From Halomarina litorea (GTDB lineage Archaea; Halobacteriota; Halobacteria; Halobacteriales; Haloarculaceae), in contig NZ_CP100448.1 in assembly GCF_024227715.1 (NCBI RefSeq), positions 2,005,655 to 2,069,654 on the forward strand: a stretch of DNA of 64,000 nt. Reading direction: 5' to 3'. Shown here piece by piece: positions 33,662-41,962 of the stretch (position 1 is its first letter; each line of letters starts with the position of its first letter). The notes beneath the pieces were generated by a model. That model was not told the DNA's origin. It saw only the letters and a list, made by a program, of their open reading frames with translations, and did no database searches. The position numbers were made by a program, and so were the translations under genes.

Positions 33662-34912
33662 CTACTCCTCGTACAGCGGGAAGTCCGCACAGAGCGCGGC
33701 GACGTCCTCGGCGGCCTCGGCCTTCACGTCCTCGTCGTCGTGGTGTTCGACGACGCGGGCGATGATGTCGGCCACCTCCCGGGTGGCCGCCTCGTCGAAC
33801 CCGCGGGTCGTCAGGCCGGGCGTGCCGGCGCGGATTCCCGACGGGTTGAACGGCGAGCGGGTCTCGCCGGGGACGGTGTTCTTGTTGAGGACGATGCCGA
33901 CGTCCTCCAGTGCGCGCTCGGCGTCACCGCCCGTGGTCTCGGGATGCGAGTCGCGCAGGTCGACGAGAACGAGGTGCGTGTCGGTCCCGCCGGAGACGAT
34001 GGAGAAGCCGTGGTCGGCGAGCTGGTCCGAGAGCGCCTCGGCGTTGTCGACGACCTGCTGGGCGTACTCGCCGAACGCGGGCTGGAGCGCCTCCTTGAAG
34101 CCGACTGCCTTGCCCGCGATGTTGTGCATGAGGGGGCCGCCCTGTCCGCCGGGGAAGACGGCCGAGTCGATGTCGTCGGCGTGCTCCTCGCCGCACATGA
34201 TGATGCCGCCGCGACCGGCGCGGATGGTCTTGTGCGTGCTCCCGGTGACGAAGTCGGCGACGCCGACGGGCGAGGGGTGGACGCCCGCGGCGACCAGCCC
34301 CGTGATGTGCGCGATGTCCGCGAGATGGTAGGCACCCACGTCGTCTGCGACCTGCTGGATGCGCTCCCACTCGACCTCGCGGGGGTACGCCGAGTAGCCC
34401 GAAACGATCATGTCCGGTTCGAACTCCTCGGCCGTCTCCGCGAGGCCCTCGTAGTCGACGTAGCCCGTCTCGGGGTCGACCTCGTACTGTTCGACCTCGA
34501 ACAGTTGCCCCGTGAAGTTCGCGGGGTGGCCGTGGCTCAGGTGGCCGCCGTGGGTCAGCGAGAGCGAGAGGATCTTGTCGCCGGGGTCGAGCGTCGCGAG
34601 GTAGACGCCCATGTTCGCCTGCGTCCCGGAGTGGGGCTGGACGTTGACGTGTTCCGCGCCCCACAGTTCCTTCGCGCGGTCGATGGCGAGTTCCTCGACG
34701 TCGTCGGCGTACTCACAGCCAGCGTAGTAGCGCTCGCCGGGGTACCCCTCCGCGTACTTGTTGGTGAGGGCGCTCCCCTGCGCTTCGAGGACGGCCTTCG
34801 AGACGTGATTCTCGCTCGCGATCATGGCCAGCGTCTCGCGCTGGCGGTCGAGTTCCCCCGCCAGTGCGTCGGCGACTTCCGGGTCGACCTCCCGGACGTG
34901 GTCGTACTCCAT
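33662..34912 (-). CDS. glyA: Serine hydroxymethyltransferase GlyA
   Basis: A 416-residue SHMT of normal archaeal length. It has LAMIASENHVSKAVLEAQGS, NKYAEGYPGERYYAGCE, HGGHLSHG, the PLP lysine in GSTHKTIRAGRGG (Lys228), and the substrate loop FNPSGIRAGTPGLTTRG. It moves the serine hydroxymethyl carbon to tetrahydrofolate, making glycine. ATG 34912 gives MEYDHVREVDPEVA; the open frame nine codons upstream adds only Gly/Pro text. It diverges from the CHAT-protein gene. Confidence 0.97.
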   Translation of the reverse strand: MEYDHVREVDPEVADALAGELDRQRETLAMIASENHVSKAVLEAQGSALTNKYAEGYPGERYYAGCEYADDVEELAIDRAKELWGAEHVNVQPHSGTQANMGVYLATLDPGDKILSLSLTHGGHLSHGHPANFTGQLFEVEQYEVDPETGYVDYEGLAETAEEFEPDMIVSGYSAYPREVEWERIQQVADDVGAYHLADIAHITGLVAAGVHPSPVGVADFVTGSTHKTIRAGRGGIIMCGEEHADDIDSAVFPGGQGGPLMHNIAGKAVGFKEALQPAFGEYAQQVVDNAEALSDQLADHGFSIVSGGTDTHLVLVDLRDSHPETTGGDAERALEDVGIVLNKNTVPGETRSPFNPSGIRAGTPGLTTRGFDEAATREVADIIARVVEHHDDEDVKAEAAEDVAALCADFPLYEE

Positions 34913-34997
34913 ATCCGGCCCTCCGGGATGCCCTCCCAATAATCTACCCCTCCATACGTCGATACACCTTTACGAGTCTGAGTGGACTACGTGATAG

Positions 34998-36689
34998 ATG
35001 ACCGAGCGCGGTCCGGACGCGTCGTCGCCCGGCGACGAAGCCGGCCCCCCCGAACTCGTGGTCGCGCCCACCGTCGACGGCCTCGCGACGGCGCTTACCC
35101 ACATGCCCTCCCGCCTCCGGGCGACGGCCCCGGAGCGCTCACACCCCGCCGTTCGCCCCCACCCGCCGCTGGTCACGGTCGACCCGGACGCCGCGGAGAC
35201 GACGGTACCCGGGTCGCTCGCGGCGGCGCGTCCCGACACCGAGGTCCACCTCGCGCTCCCGGCCGACCGCGAGCACCTGTTCGTCGCCGCGCCGCTGGCG
35301 TACTACCTCGGTGCCGCGGTGTCGGTCGGGGCCGACCAGCCGCGCCTGTCGACCCCCGGCGGTGAGTACGACCTCGACCCGTTGCCGGCGTTCCAGCACG
35401 AGGCCGCGGCACTCCTGCGCGACGTCTTCACCCTCGACGCCCTCGTCCGCGACCTGTCCGGCGAGGGGCGCGCGTGTCGCGTCGACCTCGTGACCGACCT
35501 CGGCCTCTGCCCGGCGGGCCTGCGCGGGTCGTCGCCGGGCGTCCGCCTCGACGCCTACCTCGGCGTCGACCGGGACCGACTCGCCGGGAAGCGTCCGGAG
35601 TGGCACCTCTCGACGTACGCGGACCCGACCGACGAGGCGCTTCGGTGTCTCCCCTTCCTGCTCGACGCCCTCAGCCTCGTCTACCTGCCGGAGTCCTCGG
35701 ACATCGACGAACAGGGCCTCCTGCGCTACTCGCTTGACGACTTCTACCGGTGTCCCCCCGGCGGGCGGGTCGCCTCGGTGGACGTCGTCGAACCGACGCT
35801 CCACTCGGGCGAACTCCACGCGTGGCTGGCGGAGGGCGTTCCCGTCTCCGCGTTCACTCTCAGGCCGGCGGCGTTCGAACACCGGCGCGCGGCCCCGCCG
35901 CCGGACGGCGAACTCGCCGTTGCGGTCGTCCTCAACGACGGTTCGATGGCAGGCGAACACGACGTGGTCGCCGACACCTACCGGAAACGTGCTGAGGGCC
36001 TGCCCGCGTCGGTGTCGCTCTACGAGTCGCTGCGCGCCGACGAACTGGCCGACCTGCTGGAGACGCCACACGACTTCGTCCACTACATCGGCCACTGTGA
36101 GGTTGACGGCCTCCGGTGTCCGGACGGGAGCCTCGACTGCGCGAGTCTCTCGACGTCGGGGGCGCGGACCTTCTTCCTCAACGCCTGCGGGTCGTTCCAC
36201 CAGGGACGGACGCTCGTCGACGCGGGGAGCATCGCGGGAGCCGTCACGCTCCGGACCGTGCTGAACGAACAGGCGGCGACGGTCGGGACGACGTTCGCCC
36301 GCCTGCTGATGCGCGGATTCGGCATCGAGCGGGCGATGCAACTGGCCCGCCGACAGATCATGATGAGCACCGACTACACCGTCGTCGGGGACGGCACGTT
36401 CTCGCTCACGGACGCCGAGCCGTCGGTCCTGAAGGTCGAACCCCTCGGACAGGACGGCGGGAACGACGAGGAGGCCGCCTACGCCGTCACCTACACCGTC
36501 CCCGCGGACGGCTGGCCGGGCGGAAGCTACCGCGCACCCTTCGAGGACTGTCGACGACTGCGGGGGACGACCGTCGAGACGACGCTTAATGCCCCGCAGG
36601 TGCGCGATTTGCTCGAAGAACGATGGATGCCGGTCGTCCACGACGGGTCGCTCCACTGGAGTGATGAATTCCTCGTGAATTTCACGTAA
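34998..36689 (+). CDS. CHAT-type caspase-fold protease-like protein
   Basis: A 563-residue soluble protein. Near the C-terminus is a His-Cys dyad arranged as in CHAT peptidases: VHYIGHCEVDG (His366 as the likely base) and TFFLNACGSFHQG (Cys397 as the likely nucleophile), followed by AVTLRTVLNEQAATVGTTFARLL, shown partly as the usual GA-x-A strand-helix. The first 300 residues are acidic and mixed alpha/beta with no named domain. CHAT proteins cut target proteins in death, defence or signalling systems. No partner such as TPR or Cas genes adjoins it. Next on the same strand is a TbsP-like regulator. Confidence 0.7.
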   Translation: MTERGPDASSPGDEAGPPELVVAPTVDGLATALTHMPSRLRATAPERSHPAVRPHPPLVTVDPDAAETTVPGSLAAARPDTEVHLALPADREHLFVAAPLAYYLGAAVSVGADQPRLSTPGGEYDLDPLPAFQHEAAALLRDVFTLDALVRDLSGEGRACRVDLVTDLGLCPAGLRGSSPGVRLDAYLGVDRDRLAGKRPEWHLSTYADPTDEALRCLPFLLDALSLVYLPESSDIDEQGLLRYSLDDFYRCPPGGRVASVDVVEPTLHSGELHAWLAEGVPVSAFTLRPAAFEHRRAAPPPDGELAVAVVLNDGSMAGEHDVVADTYRKRAEGLPASVSLYESLRADELADLLETPHDFVHYIGHCEVDGLRCPDGSLDCASLSTSGARTFFLNACGSFHQGRTLVDAGSIAGAVTLRTVLNEQAATVGTTFARLLMRGFGIERAMQLARRQIMMSTDYTVVGDGTFSLTDAEPSVLKVEPLGQDGGNDEEAAYAVTYTVPADGWPGGSYRAPFEDCRRLRGTTVETTLNAPQVRDLLEERWMPVVHDGSLHWSDEFLVNFT

Positions 36690-36780
36690 CCATGTATTAA
36701 GACCGTCACGGTGTTGCGATTTCGCCCCAAACCGTCGACGAAAGAACTCTCGACCCGTTTTGGGATGCACTAGTGCGGTG

Positions 36781-36790
36781 AAATTAAATA
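36781..36790 (+). promoter_or_regulatory. TATA box of the TbsP-like gene
   Basis: aaattaaata lies 24-33 bp before the ATG at 36814 within a clearly AT-rich 90-bp stretch. It gives a leaderless-type promoter that separates this gene from the CHAT gene upstream. Confidence 0.55.
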
Positions 36791-36813
36791 CCAGTTGCCC
36801 CTATAGTTTAACA

Positions 36814-37626
36814 ATGAACTCGAACTTACTCGAGTCAGATGTGGAAGCGCTCCTCGGAGCGGCACTCGCGGACGCCGACGGTACGGCCTATCTGGTCAAC
36901 CCGTCCGCCGAGACGCTCGAAGCCGCCATCGAGGCCGTCGAGGGAGCCGAGGACGTCTCGGTCCGCCTGCTCGGCGGGGAACGAACGCTGAAGGACGTCT
37001 TCGGCGACTTCATCGTCGCGAGCACGGCCGCCGACCTCATCGACGCCGGTCGCCTCGAACTCCGGACGTTCGACGACGCGGCGAACACCCTCATCATCAC
37101 CGAGGACGCCGTCGTCGCCGTCGTCGCCGCCGGTGACATGGTCGCGGGTCTCGTCACCGACGACGACGACTTCGTCGACCGCGCCCTCGAGCAGTACGCC
37201 GACACGTGGGAGGCGAGCGAGAGCTTCAACCTCCGGACGCCCGCCATCACGCGCGTCCGTCAGTCCCTCTCGACCGAAATCGGCGACGACGTCGCCGCCG
37301 ACTTCGACAGCGTCCTCGCGTCGCTGGAGACGGCCCGCGGCGACGGCGACGGCCTCGACGAGGTCACCATCAGCCTGCTCGTGGCCGCGAAGAACGAGGA
37401 ACTGCTCTACGACATCAGCAAGTGGGGCGAGGACGTCGGCATCGCGTCGAAGGCGACGTTCTCCCGCACCAAGACCCGGCTGGAGGAGATGGGCCTCATC
37501 GACACCGAGAAGGTCCCCATCGACGTGGGCCGCCCGCGCCTCCGCCTCGTCCTCGGCGACGACCGCCTGCGCGGTGCCGACAACGGCGAACTCGCCAACG
37601 TCGCCCAGTCCCTGCTGGCGTCCTGA
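36814..37626 (+). CDS. tbsP: TbsP-like transcriptional regulator (DUF5821 type)
   Basis: A 270-residue protein resembling haloarchaeal TbsP. The N-terminal 180 residues form an acidic alpha/beta domain (GTAYLVNPSAETLEAAIEAV, RLLGGERTLKDVF). The last 90 hold a winged helix-turn-helix: LLVAAKNEELLYDISKWGEDVGIASKATFSRTKTRLEE is the DNA-reading part, quoted only in pieces: SKATFSRTKTRLEEMGL. TbsP acts with TrmB on glycolytic gapII control in Haloferax by published work, but assignment of this gene rests on recalled similarity. It is preceded by its own strong TATA box. Confidence 0.65.
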   Translation: MNSNLLESDVEALLGAALADADGTAYLVNPSAETLEAAIEAVEGAEDVSVRLLGGERTLKDVFGDFIVASTAADLIDAGRLELRTFDDAANTLIITEDAVVAVVAAGDMVAGLVTDDDDFVDRALEQYADTWEASESFNLRTPAITRVRQSLSTEIGDDVAADFDSVLASLETARGDGDGLDEVTISLLVAAKNEELLYDISKWGEDVGIASKATFSRTKTRLEEMGLIDTEKVPIDVGRPRLRLVLGDDRLRGADNGELANVAQSLLAS

Positions 37627-37708
37627 TCGCACCGGGTGGCGGCCACGGCGCTCCGCCGGTCAGTTCCGACTGAACCGCCGCCGACTTCCACACACCCAGA
37701 CCGCTCCC

Positions 37709-37762
37709 ATGACGGACGAACGGGAACGCCTTTTTGACCGTCGGACCAGCGAGGAGACATGA
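37709..37762 (+). other. 17-codon upstream ORF overlapping the YcaO start
   Basis: ATG 37709 encodes MTDERERLFDRRTSEET and its TGA overlaps the YcaO ATG as ATGA. It has no Cys, so it is a poor azoline precursor. Its middle contains a T-rich run that could be the TATA element of the YcaO promoter, which would make the frame fortuitous. Confidence 0.25.
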
Positions 37763-39459
37763 CTGTCGCACTCGTCGGTGACGGCCCCGCGGCGGACGCG
37801 GTCCGGGTGACCCTGACCGACGCCGACGCGGCGCTGACGACGACCGACCCGGCTGGAATCGGGGAGGCGACTCTCGCCGTCGTCGTCGCGGGCGTCGGCG
37901 AGGGAGTCCACGAGACCGCGAACGAGGTGGCCCTCGACGCGGGCGTCCCCTGGCTCGCGGTGGAACTGGGCGGTGTCGGCGCCACTGCGGTGTCGGGCGT
38001 CGAGGCCGCCGTCTCCGGCTTCGGACCCGATACGGCGTGCTACGACTGCCTCGGGGGACGGGTCGCCGCGAACCGCGACGGGAACGACGGGGGGGACGCG
38101 ACGCCCCCGGACGCGGCGACGGCCCGTCTCGCGGGCGCACTCGCCGGTCGCGAGGCCGTCCGCCTCCTCGACGGCGCCTCGGACGTCATCGGGTCCGTCA
38201 CCGAGGTTCCTCACGCGCGGCGCGACCTCCTCCCCCTCCCGCGCTGTACGTGCGGATCCGGGGTCGACCGGACGCTCCGACAGGAGTACGCCCCGCAGGA
38301 CCTCGACGGCGCGCTCGACCGGGCGGAACGCGCCGTCGACGACCGCGTCGGCATCGTCCGGCAGGTGGGCGAGGTGGCGTCGTTCCCTGTCCCTTACTAC
38401 CTCGCGCAGGTGGGCGAGACGACCGGCTTCAGCGACGTACAGGCGAGCCAGCAGGCCGCGGGGGTGGCGCTGGACTGGGACGCCGCGTACATGAAGGCCA
38501 TCGGCGAGGCGCTGGAACGCTACAGCGCGGGCGTCTTCTCGACGGCCGACTTCGGCACCGCCCGGGCCGGCGACGTGCCGAACACGGTCGGACTGGACGA
38601 GTTCGTCCTCCCCGACGACGTGGAGACGGGCGGCCAGCGCCGGTGGGTCACCGGCGAGCACCTCCACGACGGCGAGTCCGTGTTCCTCCCCGCCGAGCGC
38701 GTGCAGTTCCCCCTCTCGGGTGCGGGGCCGACCATCACGACGGGCCTCGGCCTCGGGAACTCGGGTGCCGAGGCGCTCGTCGCGGGCCTCACCGAAGTCG
38801 TGGAACGCGACGCCGCCATGCTCTCGTGGTACTCGACGTACGACCCGCTCGGACTCGCCGTCGACGACGAGGGGTACGACACCCTCGTCCGGCGCGCCCG
38901 CTCGGAGGACCTCTCGGTGACGGCGACGCTCCTGACGCAGGACGTGGACGTGCCGGTCGTGAGCGTCGCCGTCCACCGAGAGGGCGAGTGGCCCCGATTC
39001 GCCCTCGGGACGGACGCCGACCTCGACGTGGCGAACGCGGCCCGCGCTGCGTGCTGCGAGGCGCTCCAGAACTGGACGGAGCTCTCGCGGATGGGGAAGG
39101 CGGACGCCCGGAACGCGGGCGGACGCATCGGCCACTTCGCCTCCCTGCCCGACTCCGCGCGGGCGTTCACCGACCCCGAGACGACGATACCCGCCGACAG
39201 CGTCGGCGACGACGTCGCGGGGGAGGACGAACTCGACGAACTACTCGGACGGGTGGGAGACGCCGGACTCGACGCCTACGCCGCCCGCCTGACTCCGCGC
39301 GACGTGGAGCGACTGGGCTTCGAGGCGGTTCGCGTGCTGGTCCCCGAGGCGCAACCGCTGTTCATGGGCGAGGCCTACTTCGGGGAGCGCGCGGAGACGG
39401 TTCCGGGGGACCTCGGGTTCGAGGCTCGACTCGGCCGGGAACACCACCCGTTCCCCTGA
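37759..39459 (+). CDS. Single-chain YcaO-family protein with N-terminal E1-like zinc domain
   Basis: A 566-residue protein. Residues 1-165 form a ThiF/E1-like Rossmann fold (TVALVGDGPAADAVRVTL) with a zinc tetrad C94, C97, C163, C165 (CYDCLGG and CTCGSG). From about 190 follows a YcaO domain, with ATP/Mg acidic helices AYMKAIGEALERYSAG, LVAGLTEVVERDAAML and ARAACCEALQNWTELSR. The chain ends EHHPFP, near the Pro-rich end of azoline-forming YcaO proteins. YcaO enzymes phosphorylate amide oxygens to make azolines, thioamides or amidines. No precursor peptide or TfuA gene adjoins, so its target is unknown. Confidence 0.82.
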   Translation: MTVALVGDGPAADAVRVTLTDADAALTTTDPAGIGEATLAVVVAGVGEGVHETANEVALDAGVPWLAVELGGVGATAVSGVEAAVSGFGPDTACYDCLGGRVAANRDGNDGGDATPPDAATARLAGALAGREAVRLLDGASDVIGSVTEVPHARRDLLPLPRCTCGSGVDRTLRQEYAPQDLDGALDRAERAVDDRVGIVRQVGEVASFPVPYYLAQVGETTGFSDVQASQQAAGVALDWDAAYMKAIGEALERYSAGVFSTADFGTARAGDVPNTVGLDEFVLPDDVETGGQRRWVTGEHLHDGESVFLPAERVQFPLSGAGPTITTGLGLGNSGAEALVAGLTEVVERDAAMLSWYSTYDPLGLAVDDEGYDTLVRRARSEDLSVTATLLTQDVDVPVVSVAVHREGEWPRFALGTDADLDVANAARAACCEALQNWTELSRMGKADARNAGGRIGHFASLPDSARAFTDPETTIPADSVGDDVAGEDELDELLGRVGDAGLDAYAARLTPRDVERLGFEAVRVLVPEAQPLFMGEAYFGERAETVPGDLGFEARLGREHHPFP

Positions 39460-39484
39460 GTTCGGGGGAAGGGTCGAGAACGCC

Positions 39485-40654
39485 TCAGATACCGAACGTC
39501 GCCCGGAGCATGTCCCGGGTTCCGGGACCGAGACCGACGGCGACGATGGCGACGAGGAGGAGGATGGCGTACCGGGGGTTCTCCTCGAAGATGGTCTCGT
39601 CGAAGATGTAGACGACGGCGGTGGCGGCGACGATTTTCACGAGGAGGAAGGGCCACGCCCGCCCGATGGTGTCGATGACCGACGGCGGGAGGACGGCCCC
39701 CGTGACGTTGATGATGAACTCGTTGACGGGGTGTTTCGGCGAGTAGGAGAAGGGCAGGCCGAGCAGTTCCGCCCAGTCGGCTGCGAGGACGTTCGCCACG
39801 CCGTCCAGCGCGTGGGCGAACAGGACGACGAAGCTCATCAGGCCCGTGCCGGCGGTGACGGCGGGCGCGGCGCGGTCGTAGAGGAGGTAGAGGCCGCCGG
39901 CGATGACCGTCGAGAGGATGAGCGTGAGCAGGAGGATGAGCGGGTAGAACCCGGCGCTCGGGTGTTCGGGGCCGAGGCGAGCCGTCGTGAACCAGACGAG
40001 GTACCCGACGGTCGCGACGAGGACTGCCGACCCGATGGCCGCCAGCGGGTACTCGTACCGGGAGACGACGTCCCGGCGGGCGAGCGCCACCGAGAGGACG
40101 AGTGCCGCGAGCGTGATGGCGAAGACGGTGAAGTAGATGACGGGACTGATGATGAGCGAGTTCAGCGGGTAGGCGATGCCCGGTTCGACGCCCTGCGGGA
40201 CGGCGTCGTTCGCGTCCTCGACGACGCGCAGTGCGCCCCCGAAGAACATGAACGGGATGAGCGCGAAGAGCAGGCCGCGCTCGCGGCCCACCTTCAGTCG
40301 GCGCAGGAGGAAGAGGACGCCGGCGAGCATGAACACGAGCGTGGCGGCGTAGCCCACCTCGGAGACGAGAGTGTAGCCGGGTTCGGCGACGATGTTCCCG
40401 CCGGCGGCGACGGCCTCCTCGCAGGCAGCCGTGGAGTAGAGCAACTCGGTCGTGCCGCCGCCCCGCACGGCACAGGCAGCGTTGTTCGCGTCCGCGAAGA
40501 CGGGCCCCCAGAAGTAGTGCCAGAGGAAGCCGTCCCAGACGGTCCCGCGGAAGACGAGGGACCCGCCGACGAGGGCGACGAGGGCGACGGCGGCGGTCAG
40601 AAGCCACACCCGTTCGGGGCCGAGGCTCCGACCGAACCGGTGGTCGAGTTCCAT
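39485..40654 (-). CDS. DUF63 family membrane protein
   Basis: A 389-residue integral membrane protein with eight or more hydrophobic helices. It matches the DUF63 pattern: [14 protein letters not shown] near the N-terminus, [33 protein letters not shown], a central [20 protein letters not shown] and [13 protein letters not shown]. The charged ALRVVEDAN segment is the conserved loop of the family. Function unknown; found through Euryarchaeota. It is convergent with the YcaO gene (25 bp) and monocistronic. Confidence 0.85.
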   Translation of the reverse strand: MELDHRFGRSLGPERVWLLTAAVALVALVGGSLVFRGTVWDGFLWHYFWGPVFADANNAACAVRGGGTTELLYSTAACEEAVAAGGNIVAEPGYTLVSEVGYAATLVFMLAGVLFLLRRLKVGRERGLLFALIPFMFFGGALRVVEDANDAVPQGVEPGIAYPLNSLIISPVIYFTVFAITLAALVLSVALARRDVVSRYEYPLAAIGSAVLVATVGYLVWFTTARLGPEHPSAGFYPLILLLTLILSTVIAGGLYLLYDRAAPAVTAGTGLMSFVVLFAHALDGVANVLAADWAELLGLPFSYSPKHPVNEFIINVTGAVLPPSVIDTIGRAWPFLLVKIVAATAVVYIFDETIFEENPRYAILLLVAIVAVGLGPGTRDMLRATFGI

Positions 40655-40759
40655 ACCGATGTGCCCGCCCGCGCTATGTTGAGGGTTCCGGTCGCGTGTG
40701 CCCGACGTGCAGGACCCCGAAGCGCGGTGGGGGAGCGTTCCCCGCTCGACGAATCGGTG

Positions 40760-41572
40760 TCAGTCCCACACGCCGACGTCGCCCTCGATCTCCCGCGCGG
40801 CCTCGAGGACCACGTCGTGGCAGGCGCCGCTGGAGGCGACGAACCCCGGCGAGTCGTGTCGCCACGGTTCGCCGTCCAGTCCCGTCACGGTCCCGCCGGC
40901 CCGTTCGACCATGAACGCGCCCGCGACGGAGTCCCACGGGTTGGGATCGACGTTCGTGATGGTCCCGTCGAGACCACCTGCCGCGACGAGCGAGAGGGTC
41001 GCCTGCGCACAGCCGAGACGGCGCATGTCCCCGAAGCGTTGGACGATGGCCTCGCAGGCGGCGGCGTACTCCTCGCGGTGGTCGAAGTCCCACCAGATGG
41101 TCGGGGCGACGGTGCACTGTTCGGGGTCCTCGACGTCGCGGGCGGACACCTCGTGGCCGTTCCGGGTGACGCCGTCGGGGCCGGCGACGTAGGCGTCGCC
41201 CCACGCGGGCAGGACGTTCGCGGCGGCCACCGGCTCCCCGTCGCGGACGGCGGCGACGCTCGTCGCCCAGATGGGCAGGTCGCGCACGAAGTTGTTCGTC
41301 CCGTCGATGGGGTCGACGACCCACGCCGGCCCCTCCTCGGGTACCTCCTTCAGGGCGTCTTCCTCCTCGCCCACGACGGCGTCGTCGGGGTAGACGCCGC
41401 GGATGATCTCGATGACGCGTTCCTGCGTGCGCCGGTCGGCCCACGTCACCACGTCCGTCTTGCCGTCTTTCGTCTCCACGTCGATGTCGTCCCGGAAGGC
41501 GTCGAGCGCGACTGCCGCGCCGGCGCGGGCCGCCCGTTCGGCCACGGCCACGCGCGTCCGTTCGTCGTCCAT
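40760..41572 (-). CDS. Inositol monophosphatase-family phosphatase
   Basis: A 270-residue Mg-dependent phosphatase. Motif A is VDPIDGTNNFVRDLP, the Glu ligand is in VVGEEEDAL, and motif B is NPWDSVAGAFMVERAGG. These are the three metal ligand sites of IMPase/FBPase-type enzymes. Possible substrates are inositol monophosphate, fructose-1,6-bisphosphate or PAP; archaeal members often act on more than one. ATG 41572 (MDDERTRV) is placed over a longer upstream frame. Divergent from the next gene over a 66-bp promoter gap. Confidence 0.9.
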   Translation of the reverse strand: MDDERTRVAVAERAARAGAAVALDAFRDDIDVETKDGKTDVVTWADRRTQERVIEIIRGVYPDDAVVGEEEDALKEVPEEGPAWVVDPIDGTNNFVRDLPIWATSVAAVRDGEPVAAANVLPAWGDAYVAGPDGVTRNGHEVSARDVEDPEQCTVAPTIWWDFDHREEYAAACEAIVQRFGDMRRLGCAQATLSLVAAGGLDGTITNVDPNPWDSVAGAFMVERAGGTVTGLDGEPWRHDSPGFVASSGACHDVVLEAAREIEGDVGVWD

Positions 41573-41638
41573 GGGCAGGGTCGCTCGCGGCGCGTCAAAG
41601 CGCCACCGATTAAGTCCGTCCGTGGCGACAGGTGCGGT

Positions 41639-41920
41639 ATGAACCGACTGGCGAAGCGGGTCCACAACCTCACCCCCGACCCGGTGCGGCTGACGCTCGC
41701 GGGCGGCGAGACGCTCGACCTCGACGTGTCGAGTACCGAGTTCTTCCAGGAGTCCTTCCAGGGGGAGGCGAGCGACGGCGAGACGACCTACCGGATGGTC
41801 TCCGACGGCGACGACGACCCCCTGCTGGTCGCCCGCCAGACCCCCGACGGGTGGGAGGTCCTCGGCGAGGTGGAGTCAGTCGAATCCGCCGCCGAGGGTG
41901 GCACCGACGGAGCGACCTGA
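41639..41920 (+). CDS. Small acidic haloarchaeal protein, unknown
   Basis: A 93-residue protein starting MNRLAKRVHNLTPDPVRLTL. It reads as a beta-rich fold (AGGETLDLDVSSTEFFQESF, TYRMVSDGDDDPLLVARQ, GWEVLGEVESVES) with an acidic tail. A gattaag TATA-like box about 25 bp upstream supports it. No motif, cysteine or signal. It precedes the secreted MBL gene on the same strand by 42 bp. Confidence 0.65.
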   Translation: MNRLAKRVHNLTPDPVRLTLAGGETLDLDVSSTEFFQESFQGEASDGETTYRMVSDGDDDPLLVARQTPDGWEVLGEVESVESAAEGGTDGAT

Positions 41921-41962
41921 CGAGGGAAGCGGGGAAGTCCCTGCGAGTGCTGTGTCGGGTAG

